From contig JAKLDN010000003.1 of NCBI GenBank assembly GCA_022703505.1, positions 1 to 64,000 on the forward strand: DNA of 64,000 bases, given 5' to 3'. Positions within the stretch are counted from its first letter, which is position 1. Each line of letters starts with the position of its first letter. The notes beneath the pieces were generated by a model. That model was given only the letters and a program-made list of their open reading frames with translations. It ran no database searches and was not told the origin of the DNA. This DNA is from Spirochaetota bacterium. Lineage in GTDB: Bacteria > Spirochaetota > Spirochaetia > Treponematales > UBA12059. Positions 8,434 through 14,658 of this stretch are shown in pieces. Position numbers and translations under genes: made by a program.

Positions 8434-8634
8434 ATGCCCAAGATGAAGACGAAAAAATCCGCTGCCAAGCGATTCACGCTCACGGCATCCGGTAAGGTGA
8501 AATACAAGAAGATGAACCTTCGCCATATCCTGACGAAGAAGAGCGCCAAGCGGAAGCGGAACCTTCGCAAGGCCGGCTTTGTGGACGGCGGCAACGTCCG
8601 CATGATCAAGAAACAGCTTCTTCCCAACGGCTAG
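8434..8634 (+). CDS. rpmI: 50S ribosomal protein L35
   Basis: 66-residue, very basic protein starting [14 protein letters not shown], the standard L35 N-terminus, and ending [10 protein letters not shown]. It is a component of the large subunit. It lies 34 bases after infC and 83 bases before rplT, the conserved arrangement. The gap to rplT holds a GC-rich inverted repeat (8641-8646 with 8664-8669) that could attenuate or be the L20 translational control site; this is only a possibility. Confidence 0.95.
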   Translation: MPKMKTKKSAAKRFTLTASGKVKYKKMNLRHILTKKSAKRKRNLRKAGFVDGGNVRMIKKQLLPNG

Positions 8635-8717
8635 CCCGCGGGGCGCTCCTTCCCCCGTTCGGGGCGCCCGGTCAGGACTTCCGTGAGAAGAGCGACAGAT
8701 AGCACAGGAGCGATACG

Positions 8718-9074
8718 ATGCCTAGAGCAGTAGACGGCACCCGCCGCAAGGACCATAGGAAGAAAATCCTCAAGCTGGCCAAGGGGTTCCGCGGCCGCCG
8801 CGGCACCAACCACAAGGCGGCCAAGGACGCCGTGGCCAAGGCCCTGATGTTCGCATACCGCGACCGCCGGGCCAAGAAGAACGAGTTCCGCACCCTCTGG
8901 ATCGCCCGCATCAACGCGGCTTGCCGTCCCGAGGGCATCTCCTACAGCCGCCTGATCGAGGGCCTCGCCAAGGCTCAGGTGGCCGTGGACCGCAAGGTCC
9001 TCTCGGACATGGCCGTCCGGGACGCGCCGGCCTTCAAGGCCGTCGTGGAGCGGGCCAAGGCAGCCCTGGCCTAG
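8718..9074 (+). CDS. rplT: 50S ribosomal protein L20
   Basis: 118 residues, starting MPRAVDGTRRKDHRKK and containing the L20 core FRGRRGTNHKAAKDAV and the RINAACR segment. L20 is needed for early assembly of 23S rRNA and in other bacteria represses this operon by binding its mRNA. CACAGGAGCGATACG gives a good ribosome-binding site. The next gene begins one base after its TAG. Confidence 0.95.
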   Translation: MPRAVDGTRRKDHRKKILKLAKGFRGRRGTNHKAAKDAVAKALMFAYRDRRAKKNEFRTLWIARINAACRPEGISYSRLIEGLAKAQVAVDRKVLSDMAVRDAPAFKAVVERAKAALA

Positions 9075-9075
9075 G

Positions 9076-9528
9076 ATGATCACCCTCGAGCAGGTCCGGG
9101 CCCTGGAGACGCGGGTCGAGAAGGCCCTGTCGGCCATCGACCGGCTCACCTCCGAGAACGCCGCCCTGCGGGACAACGTCTCCCGCGAGCAGAAGCGGGC
9201 GGCGGACCTGGAGCGGACCATCGAGGAATACCGCAAGGACCAGACCCGCATCGAGCAGGGGATCCTGCACGCCCTGGAGCGCCTGAACGCCTTCGAGGAC
9301 GCGATCCAGGATCCCGCTCCCTCGGCCGCCCCGCCCCCCCAGGCGGACAAGCCGATCCGTTCCGGGTCGGCGGCGGCCGTGCACGCGGCCCCGGCCGCCC
9401 CGGCGGCCCGGAAGCCGGCCGTCGAGCCTCGGCCCGCCGAACCCGTTCGCCCCGAACCCGCCTCCTCCGCCAAGGACGGGACCGATCCCGCCCCCGGCGC
9501 GGAAGAGGCGGAGCTCGAGATATTCTGA
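9076..9528 (+). CDS. Coiled-coil protein, probable ZapB-like division factor
   Basis: 150 residues. Residues 1-75 form a continuous predicted coiled coil with Leu/Ala heptads (LEQVRALETRVEKALSAIDR onward); the rest is Ala/Pro-rich and disordered, ending in acidic EEAELEIF. The fold and its position directly before zapA suggest a ZapB-like partner of the FtsZ ring, but the sequence alone shows only a coiled coil. Start ATG at 9076 is one base past the rplT stop, so it is translationally coupled to the ribosomal operon. Confidence 0.65.
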   Translation: MITLEQVRALETRVEKALSAIDRLTSENAALRDNVSREQKRAADLERTIEEYRKDQTRIEQGILHALERLNAFEDAIQDPAPSAAPPPQADKPIRSGSAAAVHAAPAAPAARKPAVEPRPAEPVRPEPASSAKDGTDPAPGAEEAELEIF

Positions 9529-9544
9529 TCCCGGGCGCGCCGCC

Positions 9545-9880
9545 GTGGCCGTCCAGACCCTGAGGATCGAACTTCTGGGCACCTCCTTCACGATACAGAC
9601 CGACGAATCGAAGGAATACATGGACGCCATCCTGGCCCATATCCGCCGGCGCGCCCAGGAGGTCCAGAAGAGCACCCGGGTGACGGATCCTTTGAAAACC
9701 TCCATCCTGGCGAGTGTCTATATCGTGGACGAGCTCTTCCGGGAACGGACGAACCGCTCCTCCCGGGAGGCCGACCAGGACGAGTTGGGCCGGGCCGCGG
9801 ACCGGCTGATCGAGCGTCTGGAGCGGGCCATCTCGGACCTGGAACCCGGACCGGGGCCCGAAAGCCCGGGCGCCCCTTGA
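9545..9880 (+). CDS. zapA: Cell division protein ZapA
   Basis: ZapA cross-links FtsZ filaments at the septum. The 111-residue product has the family pattern: an N-terminal beta segment (TLRIELLGTSFTIQTDESKEY), the YMDAILAHI helix, a middle helix containing LKTSILASVYIVDEL and a C-terminal coiled coil. Start is GTG at 9545. It follows the coiled-coil gene by 16 bases and precedes rpoZ. Confidence 0.85.
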   Translation: MAVQTLRIELLGTSFTIQTDESKEYMDAILAHIRRRAQEVQKSTRVTDPLKTSILASVYIVDELFRERTNRSSREADQDELGRAADRLIERLERAISDLEPGPGPESPGAP

Positions 9881-9941
9881 TCCGTCCGGGACGTCCCGAT
9901 ATAATTCCAGTTCCAGCAACGAGACGACAAGCGGAGAGCCC

Positions 9942-10133
9942 ATGATACTACCCTTCGAGCAGCTGATCGAGAACGATACCAACGCCTACGAGTTCACCGT
10001 GGCCGTCACCCGCCGGGCCTATCAGCTCGCCGTGCTCCGCACCCCCGAGGTGGAGAAGCACAACGGCAAGGTGGTCTCCCTCGGCATGCGCCAGATCTTC
10101 TCCGGCCAGGTTGTGTACCGCTTCATCGAGTAG
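9942..10133 (+). CDS. rpoZ: RNA polymerase omega subunit (RpoZ-like)
   Basis: 63 residues. The pattern LPFEQLIENDTNAYEFTV followed by AVTRRAYQL matches the omega subunit, in which a short N-terminal segment precedes a conserved helix of alternating Ala and Arg that latches the beta-prime subunit. It is shorter than E. coli omega (91) but near the length of spirochaete versions. Ribosome-binding site AGCGGAGAGCCC precedes ATG 9942. Its last codons overlap the predicted start of miaA. Confidence 0.7.
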   Translation: MILPFEQLIENDTNAYEFTVAVTRRAYQLAVLRTPEVEKHNGKVVSLGMRQIFSGQVVYRFIE

Positions 10134-11058
10134 GACCCTTCTCCTCTTCGGCCCGACGGCGTCGGGCAAGACGGCCCTCCTTTCGGAACTCTTCCTCGGA
10201 AACCGGGGATCCGGCTTGCCCCAGGCCGAGGTGGTCTCCGCGGACTCCATGCAGGTCTACCGGGGACTGGACATCGGCACGGCCAAGCCGGACGCGGGGC
10301 TTCTCGAGAATCTTCCCCACCACCTGATCGACATCCGCGATCCCTCGGAACAGTATACCGCCGGGGATTTTGTACGGGAGGCCGACCGGGCCTGCGACGA
10401 AATCCGAAGCCGGGGACGCCTGCCCGTGATCTCCGGAGGCACGGCTTTTTACCTGAAGAACTTCGTCTACGGCCTCCCGGATTCTCCCCCCGCGGACGCC
10501 CGGATCCGGTCCGAGGTGGAGCGGGACCTCCGGCTCCGGGGCCCCGAGGCTCTCCGGGCGGAGCTGGAGGCCGGGGATCCCGAGAGCGCCGGCCGCATCC
10601 ATGCCCGGGACCTGTACCGGCTCACCCGGGCCGTGGAGGTCCTGCGCCTGACGGGCCGGCCCCTCTCTTCCTTCGAGGTTCCCGCGGGACCCCGGGCGGA
10701 ACATGACCTCCTTCTCATAGCCCTGGACCGCCCCCGGGAGGAGCTGTACGCCCGCATCGACGCCCGGGTGGACGCGATGTTCGAGTCGGGCCTGGCCGGG
10801 GAGGTCCGGGGGCTCCTGGCCGCCGGCTACGGGGATGCGGACCCGGGGATGCAGGCCATCGGGTACCGGGAATTCCTGGAAGCCCGGAGGACCGGTTGTG
10901 CCCGGCTCCGGGACGTGCGGGACCGGATCGCCCTGGACACCCGCCGCTACGCCAAGCGGCAGCTCGCCTTCTTCCATACCCTGCCCGGGGTCGAGTGGTT
11001 TTCCGCGGAGGACGCGGAGGGGGTGCGGGGAAGAATACGGGAATGGGTGAATAAGTAA
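10111..11058 (+). CDS. miaA: tRNA dimethylallyltransferase MiaA
   Basis: Transfers a dimethylallyl group to N6 of A37 in tRNAs reading codons beginning with U. 315 residues. P-loop GPTASGKT at 14-21, SADSMQVYRGLDIGTAKP and the YTAGDF segment are diagnostic, as is FYLKNFVYGL. No ATG is available; TTG at 10111, inside the end of rpoZ (23-base overlap), is the only plausible start that retains the P-loop, so coupling with rpoZ is likely. The 3' end (EWVNK) falls inside a minisatellite repeat described separately. Confidence 0.92.
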   Translation: MCTASSSRTLLLFGPTASGKTALLSELFLGNRGSGLPQAEVVSADSMQVYRGLDIGTAKPDAGLLENLPHHLIDIRDPSEQYTAGDFVREADRACDEIRSRGRLPVISGGTAFYLKNFVYGLPDSPPADARIRSEVERDLRLRGPEALRAELEAGDPESAGRIHARDLYRLTRAVEVLRLTGRPLSSFEVPAGPRAEHDLLLIALDRPREELYARIDARVDAMFESGLAGEVRGLLAAGYGDADPGMQAIGYREFLEARRTGCARLRDVRDRIALDTRRYAKRQLAFFHTLPGVEWFSAEDAEGVRGRIREWVNK

Positions 11059-11104
11059 ATAGAGAGCCTCCCATTCACCCATTCACCTATTCACCTATTC
11101 ACTT
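11041..11104. repeat. Dispersed minisatellite locus 1 (inverted arms)
   Basis: Left arm GAATGGGTGAATAAGTAAATAG (in two 8-base-like steps) contains the last miaA codons; right arm (about 11072-11103) has four CATTCACC-like units in inverse orientation. Arms can pair to form a hairpin at the miaA terminus. Same family as the loci at 13623, 25311, 42265, 43658 and 53321. Confidence 0.75.
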
Positions 11105-11118
11105 CAACCCGCTATACT
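11090..11118 (+). promoter_or_regulatory. Possible leaderless promoter of the gene at 11127
   Basis: TTCACC (11090-11095, part of the repeat arm) and TATACT (11113-11118, 5/6) at 17-bp spacing. Eight bases separate the -10 element from the ATG, and no Shine-Dalgarno is present. Confidence 0.5.
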
Positions 11119-11126
11119 CCGCCCCC

Positions 11127-11606
11127 ATGGAACTCTCGACCCTGCTTGCCACGGTATTCCTTTCCTTCCTTCCGATATCGGAGCTCCGCGGGGCCATCCC
11201 CTTCGCGGTCGCCCGGGGGATGCCCCTGCCCGCGGCCTTCCTCCTGGCCGTGGCCTGCAACGTCCTGGTGGCGCCCGTGGCCTTCCTCTTCCTGGGCACC
11301 CTGCACGGATTGCTGTACCGGTGGGCCTTCTACGCCCGGATCTTCGACCGGTTCGTGGAAAAGGCCCGGGCCAAGGTCGGCGGATCCGTGGAGAAGTACG
11401 GATATTGGGGCCTTCTGGTCTTCGTAGCCGTCCCCCTGCCCGTGACGGGAGCATGGACCGGCGCCCTGGGGGCCTGGATCCTGGGCCTCCGGAAGCGAAA
11501 AGCCACCCTCTACATCGCCCTGGGGGTCCTGGCCGCGGGCATCGTGGTCTCCGCGGTCGTCGGCCTCGGGATCGGAGCCCTGTCCTTCCTGATCAAGCGG
11601 ATCTAG
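11127..11606 (+). CDS. Small multidrug-export family membrane protein (COG2426 type)
   Basis: 159 residues with four or so membrane segments. The opening LPISELRGAIPFAVARGMP and the later PLPVTGAWTGALGAWILGL are typical of the putative small multi-drug export family (Sm_multidrug_ex). Its transport role is not established for the family and no substrate is visible. No ribosome-binding site precedes ATG 11127; a promoter 8 bases upstream suggests a leaderless mRNA. uvrD follows by 13 bases. Confidence 0.75.
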   Translation: MELSTLLATVFLSFLPISELRGAIPFAVARGMPLPAAFLLAVACNVLVAPVAFLFLGTLHGLLYRWAFYARIFDRFVEKARAKVGGSVEKYGYWGLLVFVAVPLPVTGAWTGALGAWILGLRKRKATLYIALGVLAAGIVVSAVVGLGIGALSFLIKRI

Positions 11607-11619
11607 CGCGTACCCGGAC

Positions 11620-13626
11620 ATGAAGATCGATTTCCAGGGGGAACTCGACCCGGAGCAGTACCAGGCGGTCACCGCCGTCGAGGGGCCCGTGCTGATCATT
11701 GCCGGCGCCGGATCCGGCAAGACCCGGGTCATCACCTACCGCATCGCCTACATGCTGGAAAAGGGCATCCCCCAGTCCGCCATCCTGGCCCTCACCTTCA
11801 CGAACAAGGCGGCCCGGGAGATGGAGGAACGGGTCAAGGCCCTGACCAAGAAGAAGCTCCAGAGCCTCACGGTCTCCACCTTCCATGCCTTCGGGGTCAA
11901 GATCCTCCGGAAGGAGATCCACCGCCTGGGCTGGAAGGATTCCTTTTCGATCTACGACGAGACGGACCGGACCCAGCTGATCAAGGATTGCGCCCGGGAG
12001 ACGGGGTTCCGGATGGAGGGCTTCGATCCGGCCGCGGCGGGGGCCGCGTTCTCGGAGGTGAAGACCCGCAGGCGGGCCTGGGATGGGACGGACCTGTACG
12101 AGAAGGTCTACGAGGAGTACCAGGCCTCCCTCAAGGCCCACAACGCCGTGGACTTCGACGACCTGATCGTGAAGCCCATCGAGGTCTTTGAGGCCTTCCC
12201 GGACGCCCTGGCCAAGTACCGGGAGCAGTACCGGTACATCATGATCGACGAGTTCCAGGACACCTCCAAGATCCAGTACCGGCTGATGCGGCTCCTGGCG
12301 GACGACAACGTCTGCGCGGTGGGGGACGACGACCAGTCCATCTACTCCTGGCGGGGGGCGAACTACGAGAACCTCGTCCAGTTCGAGCGGGACTGGCCCC
12401 ACCGGAAGGAGGTCAAGCTGGAGCGGAACTACCGCTCCACCTCCACCATCCTGGACGCGGCCAACGCGGTCATCGCCCACAACGAGAACCGTAAGGAAAA
12501 GGCCCTCTGGTCCCCCTCCCGCACGGGGGGCACCCCCATCGAGGTCTACACCCCGGAGAACGAGGTCGAGGAGGCGGAGTTCATCGCCCGGGCGGTCAAG
12601 GAGGCCCGGCTATCCGAGAAGGTCCCCTACAGCGACATCGGCATCCTGATCCGCACGAACGCCCTGACCCGGAACCTGGAGGAGGCCCTCCTGGCGGAGA
12701 ACGTCCCGTACAAGGTCTCCGGGGGGACGAGCTTCTTCCAGCGCAAGGAGATCAAGGATGTGATCTCCTACCTCCGGGTCATCGCCAATCCCCAGGACGA
12801 CGTGAACCTGATCCGGATCCTGAACGTGCCCCGCCGGGGACTGGGGAGGCGGGCCCTGGAGCACCTTCAGGAGCGGGCCCGGCGGATGTCGGGCCCCCTT
12901 TTCGCGGCCCTGGAATCCCTGGCGTCGGACGGAGAAGCGGAGTTCCCCGAGCGGAGCCGGGCGGACGCCCTGGAATTCCTCCAGACGATCCGGGGCTACC
13001 GGGAGGAGATGCTGGGCCACCGCAACCTGGCCGCCAAGGTCCGGAAGATGGTCGACGGGATCGACTACTGGGGCTACCTGGTCTCGGAGAACCAGCACAG
13101 CGAGAAGGCCGCCCAGTGGAAGTTCCTGAACGTGGAGAGCCTCATCCAGTCCATCGAGACCTGGGAAAAGGACCCGGACAACCTGGATCCCTCCCTGTTC
13201 AACTGGCTCAACCGCATATCCCTGATCACCCGGGACGACCTGGACGAGGAGGCGGACGCCGGCAAGGTGAACCTCATGACCGTCCACGCCTCCAAGGGCC
13301 TGGAGTTCGAGGTGGTCTTCATAGCGGGCTGCGAGGACGGGATCATGCCCCACGCCCGGGCCCTGGCCGAGGGGGAGGGGAACCTGGAGGAGGAGCGGCG
13401 GCTTTTCTACGTGGCCGTCACCCGGGCCCGCCGCAAGCTCTACATCTCCGCCTGCCGACAGCGCCGCCGCCAGGCCCAGGCGGTGGACTGCGCCCCGTCC
13501 CCCTTCCTGGCGGAGATCCCGTCCCACCTCGTCACCTACTACGAGGAACCCGAGGTCACCGAGGAGGCCGCGGACGCCGTGTTCGCGGGTCTCAGGAAGA
13601 TGTGGGGGGAGGGGGTGGACAGGTGA
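11620..13626 (+). CDS. UvrD/Rep/PcrA-family 3'-5' DNA helicase
   Basis: Superfamily 1A helicase of 668 residues, close to Rep (673). Motifs: Q-motif LDPEQYQAV, Walker A AGAGSGKT (28-35), Ia LTFTNKAAREM, motif II DEFQD (near 209), III GDDDQSIYSWRGA, IV ERNYRS, V VHASKGLEFEVVF and VI VAVTRARRKLY. It unwinds DNA in repair or replication restart. Length and absence of the long C-terminal extension favour a Rep-like type, though UvrD/PcrA cannot be excluded. No clear Shine-Dalgarno precedes ATG 11620. Its TGA (13624-13626) is the first trinucleotide of a minisatellite array. Confidence 0.93.
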   Translation: MKIDFQGELDPEQYQAVTAVEGPVLIIAGAGSGKTRVITYRIAYMLEKGIPQSAILALTFTNKAAREMEERVKALTKKKLQSLTVSTFHAFGVKILRKEIHRLGWKDSFSIYDETDRTQLIKDCARETGFRMEGFDPAAAGAAFSEVKTRRRAWDGTDLYEKVYEEYQASLKAHNAVDFDDLIVKPIEVFEAFPDALAKYREQYRYIMIDEFQDTSKIQYRLMRLLADDNVCAVGDDDQSIYSWRGANYENLVQFERDWPHRKEVKLERNYRSTSTILDAANAVIAHNENRKEKALWSPSRTGGTPIEVYTPENEVEEAEFIARAVKEARLSEKVPYSDIGILIRTNALTRNLEEALLAENVPYKVSGGTSFFQRKEIKDVISYLRVIANPQDDVNLIRILNVPRRGLGRRALEHLQERARRMSGPLFAALESLASDGEAEFPERSRADALEFLQTIRGYREEMLGHRNLAAKVRKMVDGIDYWGYLVSENQHSEKAAQWKFLNVESLIQSIETWEKDPDNLDPSLFNWLNRISLITRDDLDEEADAGKVNLMTVHASKGLEFEVVFIAGCEDGIMPHARALAEGEGNLEEERRLFYVAVTRARRKLYISACRQRRRQAQAVDCAPSPFLAEIPSHLVTYYEEPEVTEEAADAVFAGLRKMWGEGVDR

Positions 13627-13735
13627 ATAGGTGAATAGGTGAATAGGTGAATAGGTGAATAGGTGAATAGGTGAATAGGTGAATAGGTGAATAGAATGCC
13701 CCATATTCACTCATTCACTCATTCACTCATTCACC
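13623..13735. repeat. Dispersed minisatellite locus 2, nine perfect GTGAATAG copies
   Basis: Nine perfect head-to-tail 8-mers GTGAATAG (13623-13694), a short spacer, then four units of the inverse type ATTCACTC (13705-13735). It sits between the convergent uvrD and rRNA methyltransferase genes, and both stop codons lie in the arms. The perfect copies mark it as a site prone to copy-number change. The arms are complementary over GTGAAT, so a large cruciform or terminator-like hairpin is possible. Confidence 0.9.
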
Positions 13736-14658
13736 TTTATCCACGTCAACTCGTGCTTGTTGTGCCACAGGTGCACGACCCGGCTTCCGGGGATGGCCGC
13801 GAAACGATCCGTGGTCGCTCGGTCGTACTCCTCGCCCTGCATCTTGATGGTGCAGACGAAATTCCGGGCCCGGCCGGAGTCCAGCCACTTCTCCACCCAG
13901 TCGTACAGCACCGGGGGGTAGCAGATCACGTCGGAGAAAAGCCAGTCCAAGGGATCAGAGTCCTCGGGCCTCAGGGAGAAGGCGCTGCCCTTCCGGAACT
14001 CGACCCCCGGCAGGGCGGCGATCCGGGGCTCCAGGGGGGCCCGGTCCACGGCCAGGACCGAGGCGCCCAGGCCCGCCAGGGCCCAGGTCCAGCCGCCCGG
14101 GGAGGCCCCCGCGTCCAGGCAGCGGTCCCCCGGTCCCGGCCTCTTGCCCGCAAGGACCAGGGCTTCCCACAGCTTGCGGTAAGCGCGGCTGGGGGGACCC
14201 TCCGTGTCCTCCTCGAAGCGGAGCTCCCCGTTGGGGAAGGGACTGGAGCAGGCAGCGGATCCCAGGAGAAGCCCCTCGTCCAACAGGGTGAAGGCTCCCA
14301 TGGGCGCCGGGGGCGGATCGAAGGGGAAGACCTTGGGCTTGGAGGGCAGGGGGGGGAGCTTTTCCGCCAGGAGGGCGGTGCGCCGGAAGAGCCGGGCGGG
14401 GCAGGGCGCCCAGTTCCGCTGGACCGAGCGCAGGGCCGCGGCGGCCTCCCCCAAGGATGCGAACTCCAGCAGGAAGGGCCGAGTCCAGATGTTGCGTACC
14501 CAGCGGGCGGGCAGGACCGGCCCGGACCGCAGCAGGAGGTCCCCGTCCTGGCGGTCCCATTCCCCGAGCTCCGCGAGCAGGTGCCGTGTCATGCCCGGGG
14601 CGGCGTGGTAGACCGCGGCCTCGAGGGGCCGGGCGCCCGGGGGGATCGCGCCAATCAC
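13723..14658 (-). CDS. RlmM-like FtsJ-type rRNA 2'-O-methyltransferase
   Basis: 311 residues. The C-terminal half carries the Rossmann SAM-binding motif DAGASPGGWTWAL, the acidic VLAVDRA strand end and a TIKMQGEEYD segment, the arrangement of FtsJ/RlmM 2'-O-ribose methyltransferases acting on 23S rRNA. The N-terminal region is divergent, so substrate assignment (C2498 in E. coli RlmM) is inferred. Start is GTG at 14658, overlapping the TGA of the upstream AAA-TPR gene by 4 bases. The last residues IKVNE and the stop are encoded in a minisatellite arm. Confidence 0.75.
   Translation of the reverse strand: MIGAIPPGARPLEAAVYHAAPGMTRHLLAELGEWDRQDGDLLLRSGPVLPARWVRNIWTRPFLLEFASLGEAAAALRSVQRNWAPCPARLFRRTALLAEKLPPLPSKPKVFPFDPPPAPMGAFTLLDEGLLLGSAACSSPFPNGELRFEEDTEGPPSRAYRKLWEALVLAGKRPGPGDRCLDAGASPGGWTWALAGLGASVLAVDRAPLEPRIAALPGVEFRKGSAFSLRPEDSDPLDWLFSDVICYPPVLYDWVEKWLDSGRARNFVCTIKMQGEEYDRATTDRFAAIPGSRVVHLWHNKHELTWIKVNE

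Noticed and set aside
8635-8717. Terminator between rpmI and rplT
   Set aside because: The inverted repeat is only 6 bp with competing pairings and no T-run; listed only as a possibility under rpmI.
13623-13735. CRISPR array
   Set aside because: The unit is 8 bp, perfectly tandem and without spacers; no cas genes are nearby.
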